Position numbers and translations under genes: made by a program
Shown here: positions 34,479 to 42,601 of the stretch, one piece after another
Layout: every line of letters starts with the position of its first letter
How positions within the stretch are numbered: position 1 is the first letter of the stretch
The notes under the pieces: generated by a model
Databases searched by the model: none
Told to the model about the DNA's origin: nothing
What the model saw: the letters and a program-made list of their open reading frames with translations, nothing else
Source of the DNA: Rhodobacter ferrooxidans
Lineage (GTDB): Bacteria > Pseudomonadota > Alphaproteobacteria > Rhodobacterales > Rhodobacteraceae
Reading direction: 5' to 3'
Assembly (NCBI RefSeq): GCF_000176015.1
Contig: NZ_ACYY01000007.1
Span: 62,001 to 126,000, forward strand
Length of the DNA stretch: 64,000 bases

Positions 34479-34826
34479 ATGGACGCGCAGGATCTGGACG
34501 ATCTGTTTGCCATGGCCCGGGCCGATGCGCCCGACGCCTCGCCCGCCCTGATGGCGCGGGTGTTGCAGGACGCGCTGGACAACCAGCCGGTGCCGGCTTC
34601 GCCGCGGCGTGCCCCCCCGGCCAAAGGCTTCTGGTCGGTGCTGGTGGCGGCGGTGGGTGGCGGTGCCGGGCTGGCGGGTCTGGGCAGCGCCACCCTTGCC
34701 GGGCTGTTCTTCGGCCTTGTGCAGCCCGCACCGCTGACCGCGCTGACCGAGGTGCTGTGGCAGGACACCGCTGTGGATCAGGTCGAGCTGTTCCCCAGCA
34801 TCGACGACTTTCTGACGGAGGGCTGA
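34479..34826 (+). CDS. Small single-pass membrane protein, probable anti-sigma partner
   Basis: A 115-residue protein: an acidic cytoplasmic N-terminus (MDAQDLDDLFAMARAD), a Pro-rich stretch, one hydrophobic segment (about residues 53-82, VLVAAVGGGAGLAGLG and on) and a short C-terminal tail. No zinc HxxxCxxC motif. Size and topology suit a CnrY/anti-sigma role. ATG 34479 is one base after the sigma stop, with AGGAAGG upstream. The role is inferred from position and topology only. Confidence 0.65.
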   Translation: MDAQDLDDLFAMARADAPDASPALMARVLQDALDNQPVPASPRRAPPAKGFWSVLVAAVGGGAGLAGLGSATLAGLFFGLVQPAPLTALTEVLWQDTAVDQVELFPSIDDFLTEG

Positions 34827-34828
34827 GC

Positions 34829-35335
34829 ATGGCCGACACCGCAAACCCGACCCCGCCCAATCCGGCCCCGGTTCCCGCCACCTCCAGCCGCTGGCTGCGG
34901 ATTGCGTTGGCGGTATCGCTGGCGATAAACCTCGGGATTGCCGGCATGATTGGTGGGGCGTTGCTGACCGGGCATGGCCGACCCGACGCGATGCTGCGTG
35001 ATCCGGGGTTTGGCCCGTTCACCGAGGCCCTCGAACCCGACGACCGCGCCGCCCTGCGCCGGGCGTTCTTTGCCCGGATGCCGGATTTCCGCGCTGCCCG
35101 CCGCGACCGCCGCGCCGATTTTGCCGAGTTGCTGGAGGTGCTGCGGGCCGAGCCGTTCGACGCAGCCAGGCTTGCCACGGCGATGGAGCGGCAGAACCAG
35201 CGCACGGCGGAAACGCTGGCGCTGGGGCAGCAATTGATGGCCGATCACATCGCCGCCATGACGCCCGAGGCGCGCCGCGGCTTTGCCGACCGGCTGGAGC
35301 GTGGCCTGCGCCGGATCAAGCCGCCCAAACCCTGA
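34829..35335 (+). CDS. Periplasmic metal-sensor-like protein (CnrX/ZraP type)
   Basis: A 168-residue protein with one N-terminal membrane helix (about residues 22-46, SRWLRIALAVSLAINLGIAG) and a periplasmic helical, Arg-rich domain (DDRAALRRAFFARMPDFRAA and DRRADFAELLEVLRAEPFDA), the layout of heavy-metal-resistance sensor proteins of the CnrX/ZraP group. The known CnrX metal-binding His set is not evident, so the ligand may not be a metal. GGAGGG lies before the ATG and the gene is two bases from the previous stop, so the three-gene operon is tight. Confidence 0.75.
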   Translation: MADTANPTPPNPAPVPATSSRWLRIALAVSLAINLGIAGMIGGALLTGHGRPDAMLRDPGFGPFTEALEPDDRAALRRAFFARMPDFRAARRDRRADFAELLEVLRAEPFDAARLATAMERQNQRTAETLALGQQLMADHIAAMTPEARRGFADRLERGLRRIKPPKP

Positions 35336-35366
35336 GCCGCAAGTCTTTGCATTTGCAGGAAAACGA

Positions 35367-36743
35367 TCACGCCGCCGAGCGGCTGATCGTCACCTTGTTG
35401 CGGCCATTGGCCTTGGCCAGCATCAGCGCGCGGTCGGCGCGGTCCACGATATCGGCCACCGGCTCGACTTGCCGCGCCGGGTTGCTGATCGCCAGCCCGA
35501 TCGAGACCGTCACCGACAGGCTGCCGCCCTGCACCTGAATCGGGCGTTCCTGCATCACCGCGCACAGCCGTTCAGCGGTGGCGCGGGCGTCGGTCAGGTC
35601 GCTGTCGGGCAGAACCACCAGAAATTCCTCGCCGCCGATCCGGGCCAGCAGGTCGGTCTTGCGCAGGTTTTCGGTCAGCCTTTCGGCCACTTCGACCAGC
35701 ACGGCATCGCCCGCGGCATGGCCCCAATGGTCGTTCACCGCCTTGAAGCGGTCCAGATCAATCACCATCACCGCAAAACCCTGACCGGCTTCCTGCGCCC
35801 GTTCGGCAATGGCGGCCAGTTGCGGCAAGGCATAGCGGCGGTTGTAAAGCCCGGTCAGCGGGTCGATCACCGCCAGCCGCAGCCCGTCCTGCACCGAGGC
35901 GCGCATGGTATCTGCCAGCCGTTTGCGCCGCAGCAGGGTGCGCAACCGCAGCGCCATTTCGCGCGGCGGGACCGCACTGCTGAACACGTCGTTGGCACCC
36001 AGGTCATAGGCCATGGCGGTGGATTCCACCGAGACCACCGGCCGCACGATGCAGATCGCCGCATGTTTGGTGGCAGCCCGGCTGCGCAGTTCCGACATCA
36101 GCCGCAAGCCGCCACCCGGCCCGCCCAGATCGGCGTCGATCACGAAGACGTCGGGGGCCGCACCATTGCCGCCCTCGACCAGCGCCGCCTCGCGCGACAG
36201 CACCAGAACCGAGTCATGCAGCACGCCGGTCAGATCCTTGCGCCAGCGCATCCCGGTTTCGGTGCGTTCGGCCACCAGTGCCACGCAGCCCGGCCCGACG
36301 AAATCGGCCCGCCCCTCGGCTAGGCCCAACGCGTGCAGATGCGTGCCGCGCGGCCCCAGTTCGGTCACCGCCTCGCGGGCGCGCAGCAGGTTGCGCAGCC
36401 GCGCCAGCAGCAGCAGATCGTCAATCGGTTTGGTCAGGAAATCGTCGGCCCCCGCCGCCAGCGCCGCCAGCCGCGCGTCTTCGTCCTGACTGGCCGAGAT
36501 CATGACCACCGGAATGTCGCAGGTCACCGGATCGGCGCGCAGCCGGGTCAGCACCTCGATCCCCGTCAGGTCGGGCAGCATCAGGTCCAGCAGGATCAGA
36601 TCGGGTGCCGCCTCGTGCGCCAGCCGCAGGCAGCTTTCCCCGTCAGCCGCGAGAATCGGCTGATAGCATGCCGCCCCCAGCTTGACCTTGAAGACGATGC
36701 GATTGGTCGCAACGTCGTCAACTATGAGGATTTTGCCAACCAT
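35367..36743 (-). CDS. PleD-like response regulator/diguanylate cyclase
   Basis: A 458-residue protein with two receiver domains and a GGDEF domain, as in PleD. Receiver 1 has ILIVDDVATNR and DLILLDLMLPDL (phospho-Asp near residue 53). Receiver 2 (about 160-280) is more degenerate. The cyclase domain has RIGGEEF as active site and the inhibitory site RKTD five residues before it. It should make cyclic di-GMP when phosphorylated, controlling motility or attachment. No histidine kinase is adjacent. It is divergent from the DUF3572 gene. Confidence 0.93.
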   Translation of the reverse strand: MVGKILIVDDVATNRIVFKVKLGAACYQPILAADGESCLRLAHEAAPDLILLDLMLPDLTGIEVLTRLRADPVTCDIPVVMISASQDEDARLAALAAGADDFLTKPIDDLLLLARLRNLLRAREAVTELGPRGTHLHALGLAEGRADFVGPGCVALVAERTETGMRWRKDLTGVLHDSVLVLSREAALVEGGNGAAPDVFVIDADLGGPGGGLRLMSELRSRAATKHAAICIVRPVVSVESTAMAYDLGANDVFSSAVPPREMALRLRTLLRRKRLADTMRASVQDGLRLAVIDPLTGLYNRRYALPQLAAIAERAQEAGQGFAVMVIDLDRFKAVNDHWGHAAGDAVLVEVAERLTENLRKTDLLARIGGEEFLVVLPDSDLTDARATAERLCAVMQERPIQVQGGSLSVTVSIGLAISNPARQVEPVADIVDRADRALMLAKANGRNKVTISRSAA

Positions 36744-36816
36744 GGCCGATGATGCCCGCTTTACCCTAGGTTAGTTCTACGGCAGTTTGATCCGGAACTA
36801 GTTAAGATTTCCTTTC

Positions 36817-36830
36817 CGTATGTTAATACG
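36817..36830. promoter_or_regulatory. Palindrome CGTAT-GTTA-ATACG in a divergent promoter region
   Basis: CGTAT (36817-36821) and ATACG (36826-36830) are perfect inverted arms around GTTA. A looser TAGTTC/GAACTA pair lies at 36772-36800. Both are in the 135-base gap between the diverging pleD-like and DUF3572 genes, which is AT-richer than its surroundings, so it is a likely promoter/operator region. The regulator is unknown. Confidence 0.3.
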
Positions 36831-36878
36831 TCCGTCAGTTTCTGGTGAGGAATCCGGGGCAACTCTGGGGATAACTGC

Positions 36879-37160
36879 ATGAATCGGCAAGAAACCGCTG
36901 AAACGCTGGCCTTGCAGGCCTTAAGCTGGATCGCCGGTCACGAAGAGGTGTTGCCGCTGTTCCTGAACGCCAGCGGGGCCGCGAGCGACGATTTGCGGCG
37001 CGGGGCCACCGATCCGGCCTTTCTGGCGGCGGTGCTGGATTTCCTGCTGATGGACGATGCCTGGGTGGTGGCGTTTTGCGACGCCTGCAGCCTGCGCTAT
37101 GACGCGCCGATGCAGGCCCGCGCCGCCTTGCCGGGGGGGCAGCAGATCAACTGGACCTGA
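36879..37160 (+). CDS. DUF3572 domain-containing protein
   Basis: A 93-residue small helical protein. NRQETAETLALQALSWIAGH and LRRGATDPAFLAAVLDFLLM are the conserved blocks of DUF3572, a family almost confined to alphaproteobacteria. Function unknown; no signal peptide or metal site is visible. It is divergent from the PleD-like cyclase gene and lies 57 bases upstream of a HAD phosphatase gene on the same strand. Confidence 0.85.
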   Translation: MNRQETAETLALQALSWIAGHEEVLPLFLNASGAASDDLRRGATDPAFLAAVLDFLLMDDAWVVAFCDACSLRYDAPMQARAALPGGQQINWT

Positions 37161-37217
37161 TCCGGTTGCAATCCGCCCGCCAAGGCGGCAGTCTGGCCCG
37201 CGCAACCGGGGGCCGCG

Positions 37218-37913
37218 ATGATTGATGGCGTGATTTTCGACAAGGACGGCACTCTGTTCGACTTTCGCCTGAGCTGGGCCGACTGGTCGGCGCGGCTGCT
37301 GGCGGAACTGGCGCGCAACGAGGCTCATTCAGCACAGATGGCCGAAGCCATCGGCTATGACCCGCAGGCCCGCGATTTCGCACCCCATAGCCCGGTGATC
37401 GGTGCCACGGCGCATGAAATCGCCGCCCGGCTGCTGCCGTTCCTGCCGGGGCGCGACCATCAGGCGCTGACCGACCGGATGAACGATCTGGCCGTCAGCG
37501 CGCCAATGGCCGAGGCGGTGCCGCTGTTGGCCGTGCTGGGCGATCTGCGCGCCCGCGGGCTGGCGCTGGGGCTGGCCACCAACGATGCCGAGGCGGCGGC
37601 GCGGCAGCATCTGGCCAATCATGGCGTGGCCGGTCTGTTCGACTATGTGGCGGGTTACGACTCGGGCCATGGCGGCAAGCCCGGCCCTGGCATGTTGCTG
37701 GCCTTTGCGCGGCAGATGCAGCTTGATCCGGCCCGCGTGGTGATGGTGGGCGACAGCCGGCACGACATGGAGGCCGGTCGCGCTGCCGGGATGCGCTGCG
37801 TGGCGGTGCTGACCGGCATCGCCGGGGCCGCCGAACTGGCGCCGCATGCCGATGCCGTGCTGCCCGACATTGCGGCGCTGGGCGGCTGGATCGACGGGCT
37901 GGGCGCCCGCTAA
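37218..37913 (+). CDS. HAD-IA family phosphatase (phosphoglycolate phosphatase-like)
   Basis: A 231-residue haloacid-dehalogenase-type hydrolase. Motif I VIFDKDGTLFD gives the nucleophile and acid Asp pair, motif II is LGLATND, motif III Lys lies in HGGKPGPGML, and motif IV VMVGDSRHDMEAG supplies the Mg2+ ligands. A helical cap lies between motifs I and II. It dephosphorylates a small metabolite; phosphoglycolate is the best guess, not certain. No strong ribosome-binding site precedes the ATG. Confidence 0.88.
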   Translation: MIDGVIFDKDGTLFDFRLSWADWSARLLAELARNEAHSAQMAEAIGYDPQARDFAPHSPVIGATAHEIAARLLPFLPGRDHQALTDRMNDLAVSAPMAEAVPLLAVLGDLRARGLALGLATNDAEAAARQHLANHGVAGLFDYVAGYDSGHGGKPGPGMLLAFARQMQLDPARVVMVGDSRHDMEAGRAAGMRCVAVLTGIAGAAELAPHADAVLPDIAALGGWIDGLGAR

Positions 37914-38033
37914 ACTCGGCGTCACCCGAAAAACGACGCTTTTGCGTCGCGCACAAACTGTCCAACGCCGTGGCCTTTCGTCCATCCTGTAGCCAACCGG
38001 GCGCAGACCGCCGGGGCGGACAAGGGGCCAGCG

Positions 38034-39590
38034 ATGAACGACGACACCAACCGCAAGCGCCGCTCTGGTGGCCGGGCCGGGCACAAGACCCGCGCCGGAA
38101 CCGCGGTGCTGGACCAGATGTCCTGGCGCATCCCGGTCAACACCGACCGCCCGACCGAGCCGCTGGATGCCGATGGCGTGCTGGCGATCCATCGCGGGGC
38201 GATGCGCATCCTGTCCGAGATCGGCATCGAGATCCTGCACCCCGATGCCGTGGCGATTTTCAAACAGGCGGGCTGCATCGTCAACGGCACCAATGTGCGG
38301 ATGGACGAGACCTTCGTGATGGCGATGCTGGCGCGCGCGCCCGCGCAATTCACCATCACCCCGCGCAACCCGGAGCGCGAGATCATCCTGGGTGGTCGGC
38401 ACATGGTGTTCGTCAACGTCTCCAGCCCGCCCAACGCCTGGGACATGGAGCGCGGCAAGCGGTCGGGCGATTTCGAGACCTTCAAGGAATTCATCAAGCT
38501 GACGCAGTATTTCAACTGCATCCATGTGGCTGGCGGCTATCCGGTGGAGCCGATCGACATCCACCCTTCGGTGCGGCATCTGGACTGCCTTTATGAGAAG
38601 CTGACGCTGACCGACAAGGTGGTGCATGCCTACAGCCTTGGCGCCGAGCGGGTCGAGGATGTGATGGAGATGGTGCGGATCGCCGGTGGCCTGACGCACG
38701 CCGAGTTTGATGCCAAACCGCGGATGTATACCAACATCAACTCGGTTTCGCCGCTGAAGCATGATTACCCGATGCTGGATGGCGCGATGCGGCTGGCGCG
38801 GCGGGGGCAGCCGGTGGTGGTGACGCCGTTCACGCTGGCAGGCGCCATGGCGCCAGTGACGATGGCGGGGGCGGTGGCACTCAGCCTGGCCGAGGGGCTT
38901 TCCGCCATTGCCCTGCTGCAATACATCAAGCCGGGTTGCCCGGTGATGATCGGCACCTTCACCTCGAACGTCGACATGAAATCCGGCGCCCCGGCTTTCG
39001 GCACCCCGGAATACATGCGCGCCACCCAGATGACCGGGCAATTGGCGCGGTTCTACAAGCTGCCGCTGCGGTCCTCGGGGGTTTGTGCCGCCAATATCCC
39101 CGACGGGCAGGCGATGTGGGAAACCTCCAACAGCCTCTGGGCCTCGGTGCAAAGCCAGACCAACATGGTCTATCACGCGGCGGGCTGGCTGGAGGGCGGG
39201 CTGATCGCCTCGCCTGAAAAGTTCATCATGGATTGCGAGATCCTGCAGATGATCCAGCGCTATTTCGAGCCTTCGATCACCGCCACGGCGGATGATGACA
39301 TCGCGCTGGACGCCATCCGCGAGGTCGGCCCCGGCGGGCATTACTTCGGCTGCCAGCACACCCAGGACCGCTATGCCACGGCCTTCTATGCGCCGATGGT
39401 GTCGGACTGGCGCAATTACGAGGCCTGGCAGATCGACGGCGCGGTGTGGACGGTGGAGCGGGCGCACCGGCTGTATAAACAGATCATCGCGGAATTCGAG
39501 GCCCCCGCGATGAACGAGGATCACCGCGAGGAGTTGCAACGCTTCGTCGCGCGGCGCAAGCAAGAGGGCGGCGCACCAACCGACTTCTAG
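38034..39590 (+). CDS. MttB-family methyltransferase (non-pyrrolysine type)
   Basis: A 518-residue member of the trimethylamine methyltransferase (MttB) superfamily. ILSEIGIEILHPDAVAIFKQ with AGCIVNGTNVRMDETFV opens the family domain, and the whole frame is read without an amber codon, so it is the non-pyrrolysine type, as in the glycine-betaine methyltransferase MtgB. Such proteins move a methyl group from a quaternary amine to a corrinoid protein. Here no corrinoid protein, corrinoid activator or methyl-THF methyltransferase is adjacent. The start is slightly Arg/Lys-rich. Substrate unknown. Confidence 0.88.
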   Translation: MNDDTNRKRRSGGRAGHKTRAGTAVLDQMSWRIPVNTDRPTEPLDADGVLAIHRGAMRILSEIGIEILHPDAVAIFKQAGCIVNGTNVRMDETFVMAMLARAPAQFTITPRNPEREIILGGRHMVFVNVSSPPNAWDMERGKRSGDFETFKEFIKLTQYFNCIHVAGGYPVEPIDIHPSVRHLDCLYEKLTLTDKVVHAYSLGAERVEDVMEMVRIAGGLTHAEFDAKPRMYTNINSVSPLKHDYPMLDGAMRLARRGQPVVVTPFTLAGAMAPVTMAGAVALSLAEGLSAIALLQYIKPGCPVMIGTFTSNVDMKSGAPAFGTPEYMRATQMTGQLARFYKLPLRSSGVCAANIPDGQAMWETSNSLWASVQSQTNMVYHAAGWLEGGLIASPEKFIMDCEILQMIQRYFEPSITATADDDIALDAIREVGPGGHYFGCQHTQDRYATAFYAPMVSDWRNYEAWQIDGAVWTVERAHRLYKQIIAEFEAPAMNEDHREELQRFVARRKQEGGAPTDF

Positions 39591-39602
39591 CTTGCGATTC
39601 TT

Positions 39603-39648
39603 CGCCTGTCGGACGGCAAAACCGCTTTCCACTTTTGCCTGACAGGCG
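39603..39648. other. Long nested hairpin downstream of the MttB-like gene
   Basis: CGCCTGTC (39603-39610) pairs with GACAGGCG (39641-39648), and inside it GGCAAAA (39615-39621) pairs with TTTTGCC (39633-39639) around an 11-base loop, giving 15 paired positions with a 4/1 internal loop. It begins 12 bases after the mttB-like stop. No T-run follows, so it could be a terminator, an RNA-processing site or a protein-binding dyad. Confidence 0.45.
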
Positions 39649-39710
39649 CTGGCCCTTGCCGGGGCAGGGGCCGTGGGGCTAAGGTCGGCCAACCCTTTCG
39701 CAGGTTGCCC

Positions 39711-39998
39711 ATGCCGTTTGTCCGCCTCATCCTGTTGTGCAGCCTGACCCTAGCCGCCTGCGGCCAGACCCCCGACCTTGGGCCAAGCCCGGTGGCCTTG
39801 GGGCCTGTGCCGGTGATCCTGCCGCTGGATCAGTTGGTGGCGCAGGCCGATGCAGGGGTGATCACGCCGCAGATCGGCGCCTCGGTCGCCGCCCGGGCCG
39901 CGGCGTTGCGGGCGCGGGCGGCGGCGATGCGCGGGGCGGTGAAAGACCCCGCCACCCGCGCCGATCTGGCCGCGGTGATCGCCCGCGGCACCGCCTGA
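39711..39998 (+). CDS. Small lipoprotein of unknown function
   Basis: A 95-residue lipoprotein. MPFVRLILLCSLTLAACGQ is a signal with lipobox LAAC. The mature part is Ala- and Pro-rich with a helical C-terminus (SVAARAAALRARAAAMRGAV), low in complexity. I do not recognise a family. AGG lies seven bases before ATG 39711. It stands alone between the MttB-like gene and hom. Confidence 0.65.
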   Translation: MPFVRLILLCSLTLAACGQTPDLGPSPVALGPVPVILPLDQLVAQADAGVITPQIGASVAARAAALRARAAAMRGAVKDPATRADLAAVIARGTA

Positions 39999-40052
39999 CC
40001 GCTTATCCTCGCGTTGCAAGCCGCGGCGCAAACGGCTAACACCCGCGGCGAC

Positions 40053-40071
40053 GCCCGCCGCCGTGGCGGGC
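40053..40071 (+). other. Hairpin in the leader just upstream of hom
   Basis: GCCCGCC (40053-40059) pairs perfectly with GGCGGGC (40065-40071) around a 5-base loop, 19 bases before the hom start and just before its ribosome-binding site. It could terminate the lipoprotein transcript or affect hom translation. No leader peptide is evident. Confidence 0.35.
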
Positions 40072-40090
40072 ACAGGTTTGGAGATCAGTG

Positions 40091-41377
40091 ATGGCTGCCC
40101 CCTTGCGTCTTGGTCTTGCCGGTCTTGGCACGGTTGGCATCGGCGTCGTCAAGATCGTGCAGGCCCATGCCGATCTGATCGCCGCCCGCGCCGGTCGCCC
40201 CATCGTGATCACCGCCGTCTCGGCCCGTGACCGCACGCGCAACCGCGACGCCGACCTGTCGGGCTATGCTTGGGAGGCCGACCCGGTGGCTCTGGCGCGG
40301 CGCGACGATATTGATGTGTTCATCGAGGTGATGGGCGGATCGGAAGGGGCGGCGCGGCTGGCCACCGAAGCGGCGATTGCTTCCGGAAAAGATGTGGTCA
40401 CCGCCAACAAGGCGCTGCTGGCGCATCATGGCCATGCGCTGGCGCTTTCGGCCGAAGCCGCGGGTCGGGTGATCCGGTTCGAGGCGGCGGTGGCCGGCGG
40501 CATCCCGGTGATCAAGGCGCTGACCGAAGGCCTTGCCGGCAACGCCATGCGCCGGGTGATGGGGGTGATGAACGGCACCTGCAACTATATCCTGACCCGG
40601 ATGCAGTCGGCGGGCCTGCCTTACGATGTGGTGTTCGAGGAAGCCCGGCAGTTGGGCTATCTGGAAGCCGACCCCAATCTGGACGTCGGTGGCATCGACG
40701 CCGGGCACAAGCTGTCGCTGCTGGCGGCCATCGCCTTTGGCACCAAGGTCAGTTTCAACGCGGTGGAACTGGAGGGCATCGGTGCGATTTCCATCGACGA
40801 TATCCGCCACGCCGCCGACATGGGCTTCCGCATCAAGCTGCTGGGGGTGGCGCAGATGACCGGGCGCGGGCTGGAGCAGCGGATGACGCCGTGCCTGGTG
40901 CCCGACAGTCACCCCTTGGGCCAGTTGCAGGGCGGCACCAACATGGTGGTGCTGGAGGGCGATTCGGTGGGCCAGATCGTGCTGCGCGGCCCGGGGGCGG
41001 GCATGGGTCCAACCGCAAGTGCGGTGATGGGCGACGTGATAGACCTTGCCCGCGGCGTACGGATGCCGACCTTCGGCGTGCCCGCCACCCGCCTTGCCAC
41101 CCCGATTGCCGCCCATACCGCCACCCCCGCGCCCTGGTATCTGCGCATGGTGCTGCTGGACAAACCCGGTGCGCTGGCCAAGATCGCCACGGCGCTGGGC
41201 GAGGCCGGGATCTCGATCGACCGGATGCGGCAGTATGGCCACGAGGGCGCGCAGGCGCCGGTGCTGATCGTCACCCACAAGGCCACCCGCGACGATATCA
41301 ATCATGCCATGGGCCTGTTTGCTGCTACCGGCGTGCTGGTGGGCCAGCCGGTGGCGCTGCGCATCGAGGAAGTCTGA
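40091..41377 (+). CDS. hom: Homoserine dehydrogenase
   Basis: A 428-residue enzyme reducing aspartate semialdehyde to homoserine, on the path to threonine, methionine and isoleucine. RLGLAGLGTVGIGVVKIV is the NAD(P) Rossmann loop, VVTANKALLA carries the conserved Lys, and the catalytic domain has GVMNGTCNYILTRM. The last 80 residues form an ACT domain (YLRMVLLDKPGALAKIATAL), so threonine feedback is likely. ATG 40091 is favoured by GGAGA upstream; a GTG one codon earlier is possible. First of hom-glpX-recJ, a common order in the family. Confidence 0.95.
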   Translation: MAAPLRLGLAGLGTVGIGVVKIVQAHADLIAARAGRPIVITAVSARDRTRNRDADLSGYAWEADPVALARRDDIDVFIEVMGGSEGAARLATEAAIASGKDVVTANKALLAHHGHALALSAEAAGRVIRFEAAVAGGIPVIKALTEGLAGNAMRRVMGVMNGTCNYILTRMQSAGLPYDVVFEEARQLGYLEADPNLDVGGIDAGHKLSLLAAIAFGTKVSFNAVELEGIGAISIDDIRHAADMGFRIKLLGVAQMTGRGLEQRMTPCLVPDSHPLGQLQGGTNMVVLEGDSVGQIVLRGPGAGMGPTASAVMGDVIDLARGVRMPTFGVPATRLATPIAAHTATPAPWYLRMVLLDKPGALAKIATALGEAGISIDRMRQYGHEGAQAPVLIVTHKATRDDINHAMGLFAATGVLVGQPVALRIEEV

Positions 41378-41459
41378 CGCCGTTAGCGCGACCATCCTTG
41401 CGGCAACGGGGGGGCGCGCGTTAGGAGGGGGGCGAATCATCACACCCAAAGGACGCCCC

Positions 41460-42425
41460 ATGACCGACGCCAAGGAATTTCTCGACCGTATGCTGTCTCT
41501 GGGCCTGGCGCGGGTGTCCGAAGCGGCAGCCCTGGCGTCGGCCCGGTTGATCGGCCATGGCGACGAGAAGGCCGCCGATCAGGCCGCCGTCAACGCCATG
41601 CGCGAACAGTTGAACCTGCTGGACATCGCCGGTGTGGTGGTGATCGGCGAGGGCGAGCGCGATGAAGCGCCGATGCTGTTCATCGGTGAAGAGGTCGGCA
41701 CCGGTAATGGCCCGGCGGTGGATATAGCACTTGACCCGCTGGAAGGCACCACGCTGACCGCCAAGGACATGCCCAACGCCCTGACGGTGATCGCCATGGC
41801 GCCGCGCGGCTCGATGCTGCATGCGCCGGATGTCTACATGGAAAAGCTGGCGATCGGGCCGGGGTTTGCCAAGGACGTGGTGACGCTGGCGATGTCGCCG
41901 ACCGAGCGGGTGCTGGCGCTGGCAGCGGCCAAGGGCTGCGAGGCATCGGACATCACCGTTTGTATTCTGGAACGGCCGCGCCATGAGGCGTTGATCGACG
42001 AAGTGCGCGCCACCGGGGCGGCGATCCGGCTGATCACCGATGGCGACGTGGCGGGGATCATCCATTGCGCCGAGTCGGAAGTGACCGGCATCGACATGTA
42101 CATGGGCTCGGGCGGCGCACCCGAAGGCGTGCTGGCGGCAGCGGCGCTGAAATGCATGGGCGGGCAGATGTATGGCCAGCTTCTGTTCCGCAACGACGAT
42201 GAACGCGCGCGGGCACGGCGGGCCGGGATCACCGATCTGGGCCGGATCTATAGCCGCGACGAGTTGGTGACCAAGGACGTGATCTTTGCCGCCACGGGCG
42301 TCACGCAAGGCTCTATTCTGGCCGGCATCCAGCGCGAACCGGGCTGGGTGACCACCGAAACCCTGCTGATGCGCTCGAAAACCGGCTCGGTGCGGCGGAT
42401 GACCTACCGCAGCCCGGTGAAGTGA
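41460..42425 (+). CDS. glpX: Class II fructose-1,6-bisphosphatase
   Basis: A 321-residue GlpX-type phosphatase removing the C1 phosphate of fructose 1,6-bisphosphate, for gluconeogenesis and the Calvin cycle (some members also act on sedoheptulose bisphosphate). VVIGEGERDEAPMLFIGEEV with IALDPLEGTTLTA provides the metal ligands, and GSGGAPEGVLAAAALKCMGG the substrate loop. AAAGGAC precedes the ATG. It lies between hom and recJ, all on the plus strand. Confidence 0.95.
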   Translation: MTDAKEFLDRMLSLGLARVSEAAALASARLIGHGDEKAADQAAVNAMREQLNLLDIAGVVVIGEGERDEAPMLFIGEEVGTGNGPAVDIALDPLEGTTLTAKDMPNALTVIAMAPRGSMLHAPDVYMEKLAIGPGFAKDVVTLAMSPTERVLALAAAKGCEASDITVCILERPRHEALIDEVRATGAAIRLITDGDVAGIIHCAESEVTGIDMYMGSGGAPEGVLAAAALKCMGGQMYGQLLFRNDDERARARRAGITDLGRIYSRDELVTKDVIFAATGVTQGSILAGIQREPGWVTTETLLMRSKTGSVRRMTYRSPVK

Positions 42426-42459
42426 TTTCCGCCGCTCATCCGGCGTGACCGCCGTCTTC

Positions 42460-42547
42460 GCTTTCTTCTCTGGAAAAATGTCCCCCGCGGAGCGTCTGTG
42501 TCGGAAGCAAGAGCCTCCGGCGGGGATATTTGCGCAAAGGAGAAAGC
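42460..42547. repeat. Intergenic repeat copy 3, two head-to-head half units
   Basis: The left arm (42460 onward: CTTTCTTCTC, TGGAAAAATG, TCCCCCGCGGAG) is the inverted form of the right arm (GCCTCCGGCGGGGATATTTG, CGCAAAGGAGAAAGC), with about 24 bases between. So this copy is a complete inverted pair, while the other three copies in the window are single halves. It lies between glpX and recJ on the plus strand; the resulting RNA hairpin would be long. Confidence 0.6.
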
Positions 42548-42601
42548 GATGAAAGCCCCGGAAGGGCTTGAAGAGCGGCCCGCGCTGCGGCATCTGGGGG
42601 C

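Noticed and set aside
36802-36826. Possible CtrA site (two TTAA boxes)
   Set aside because: The two TTAA are 17 bases apart, not the 7-base spacing of known CtrA sites.
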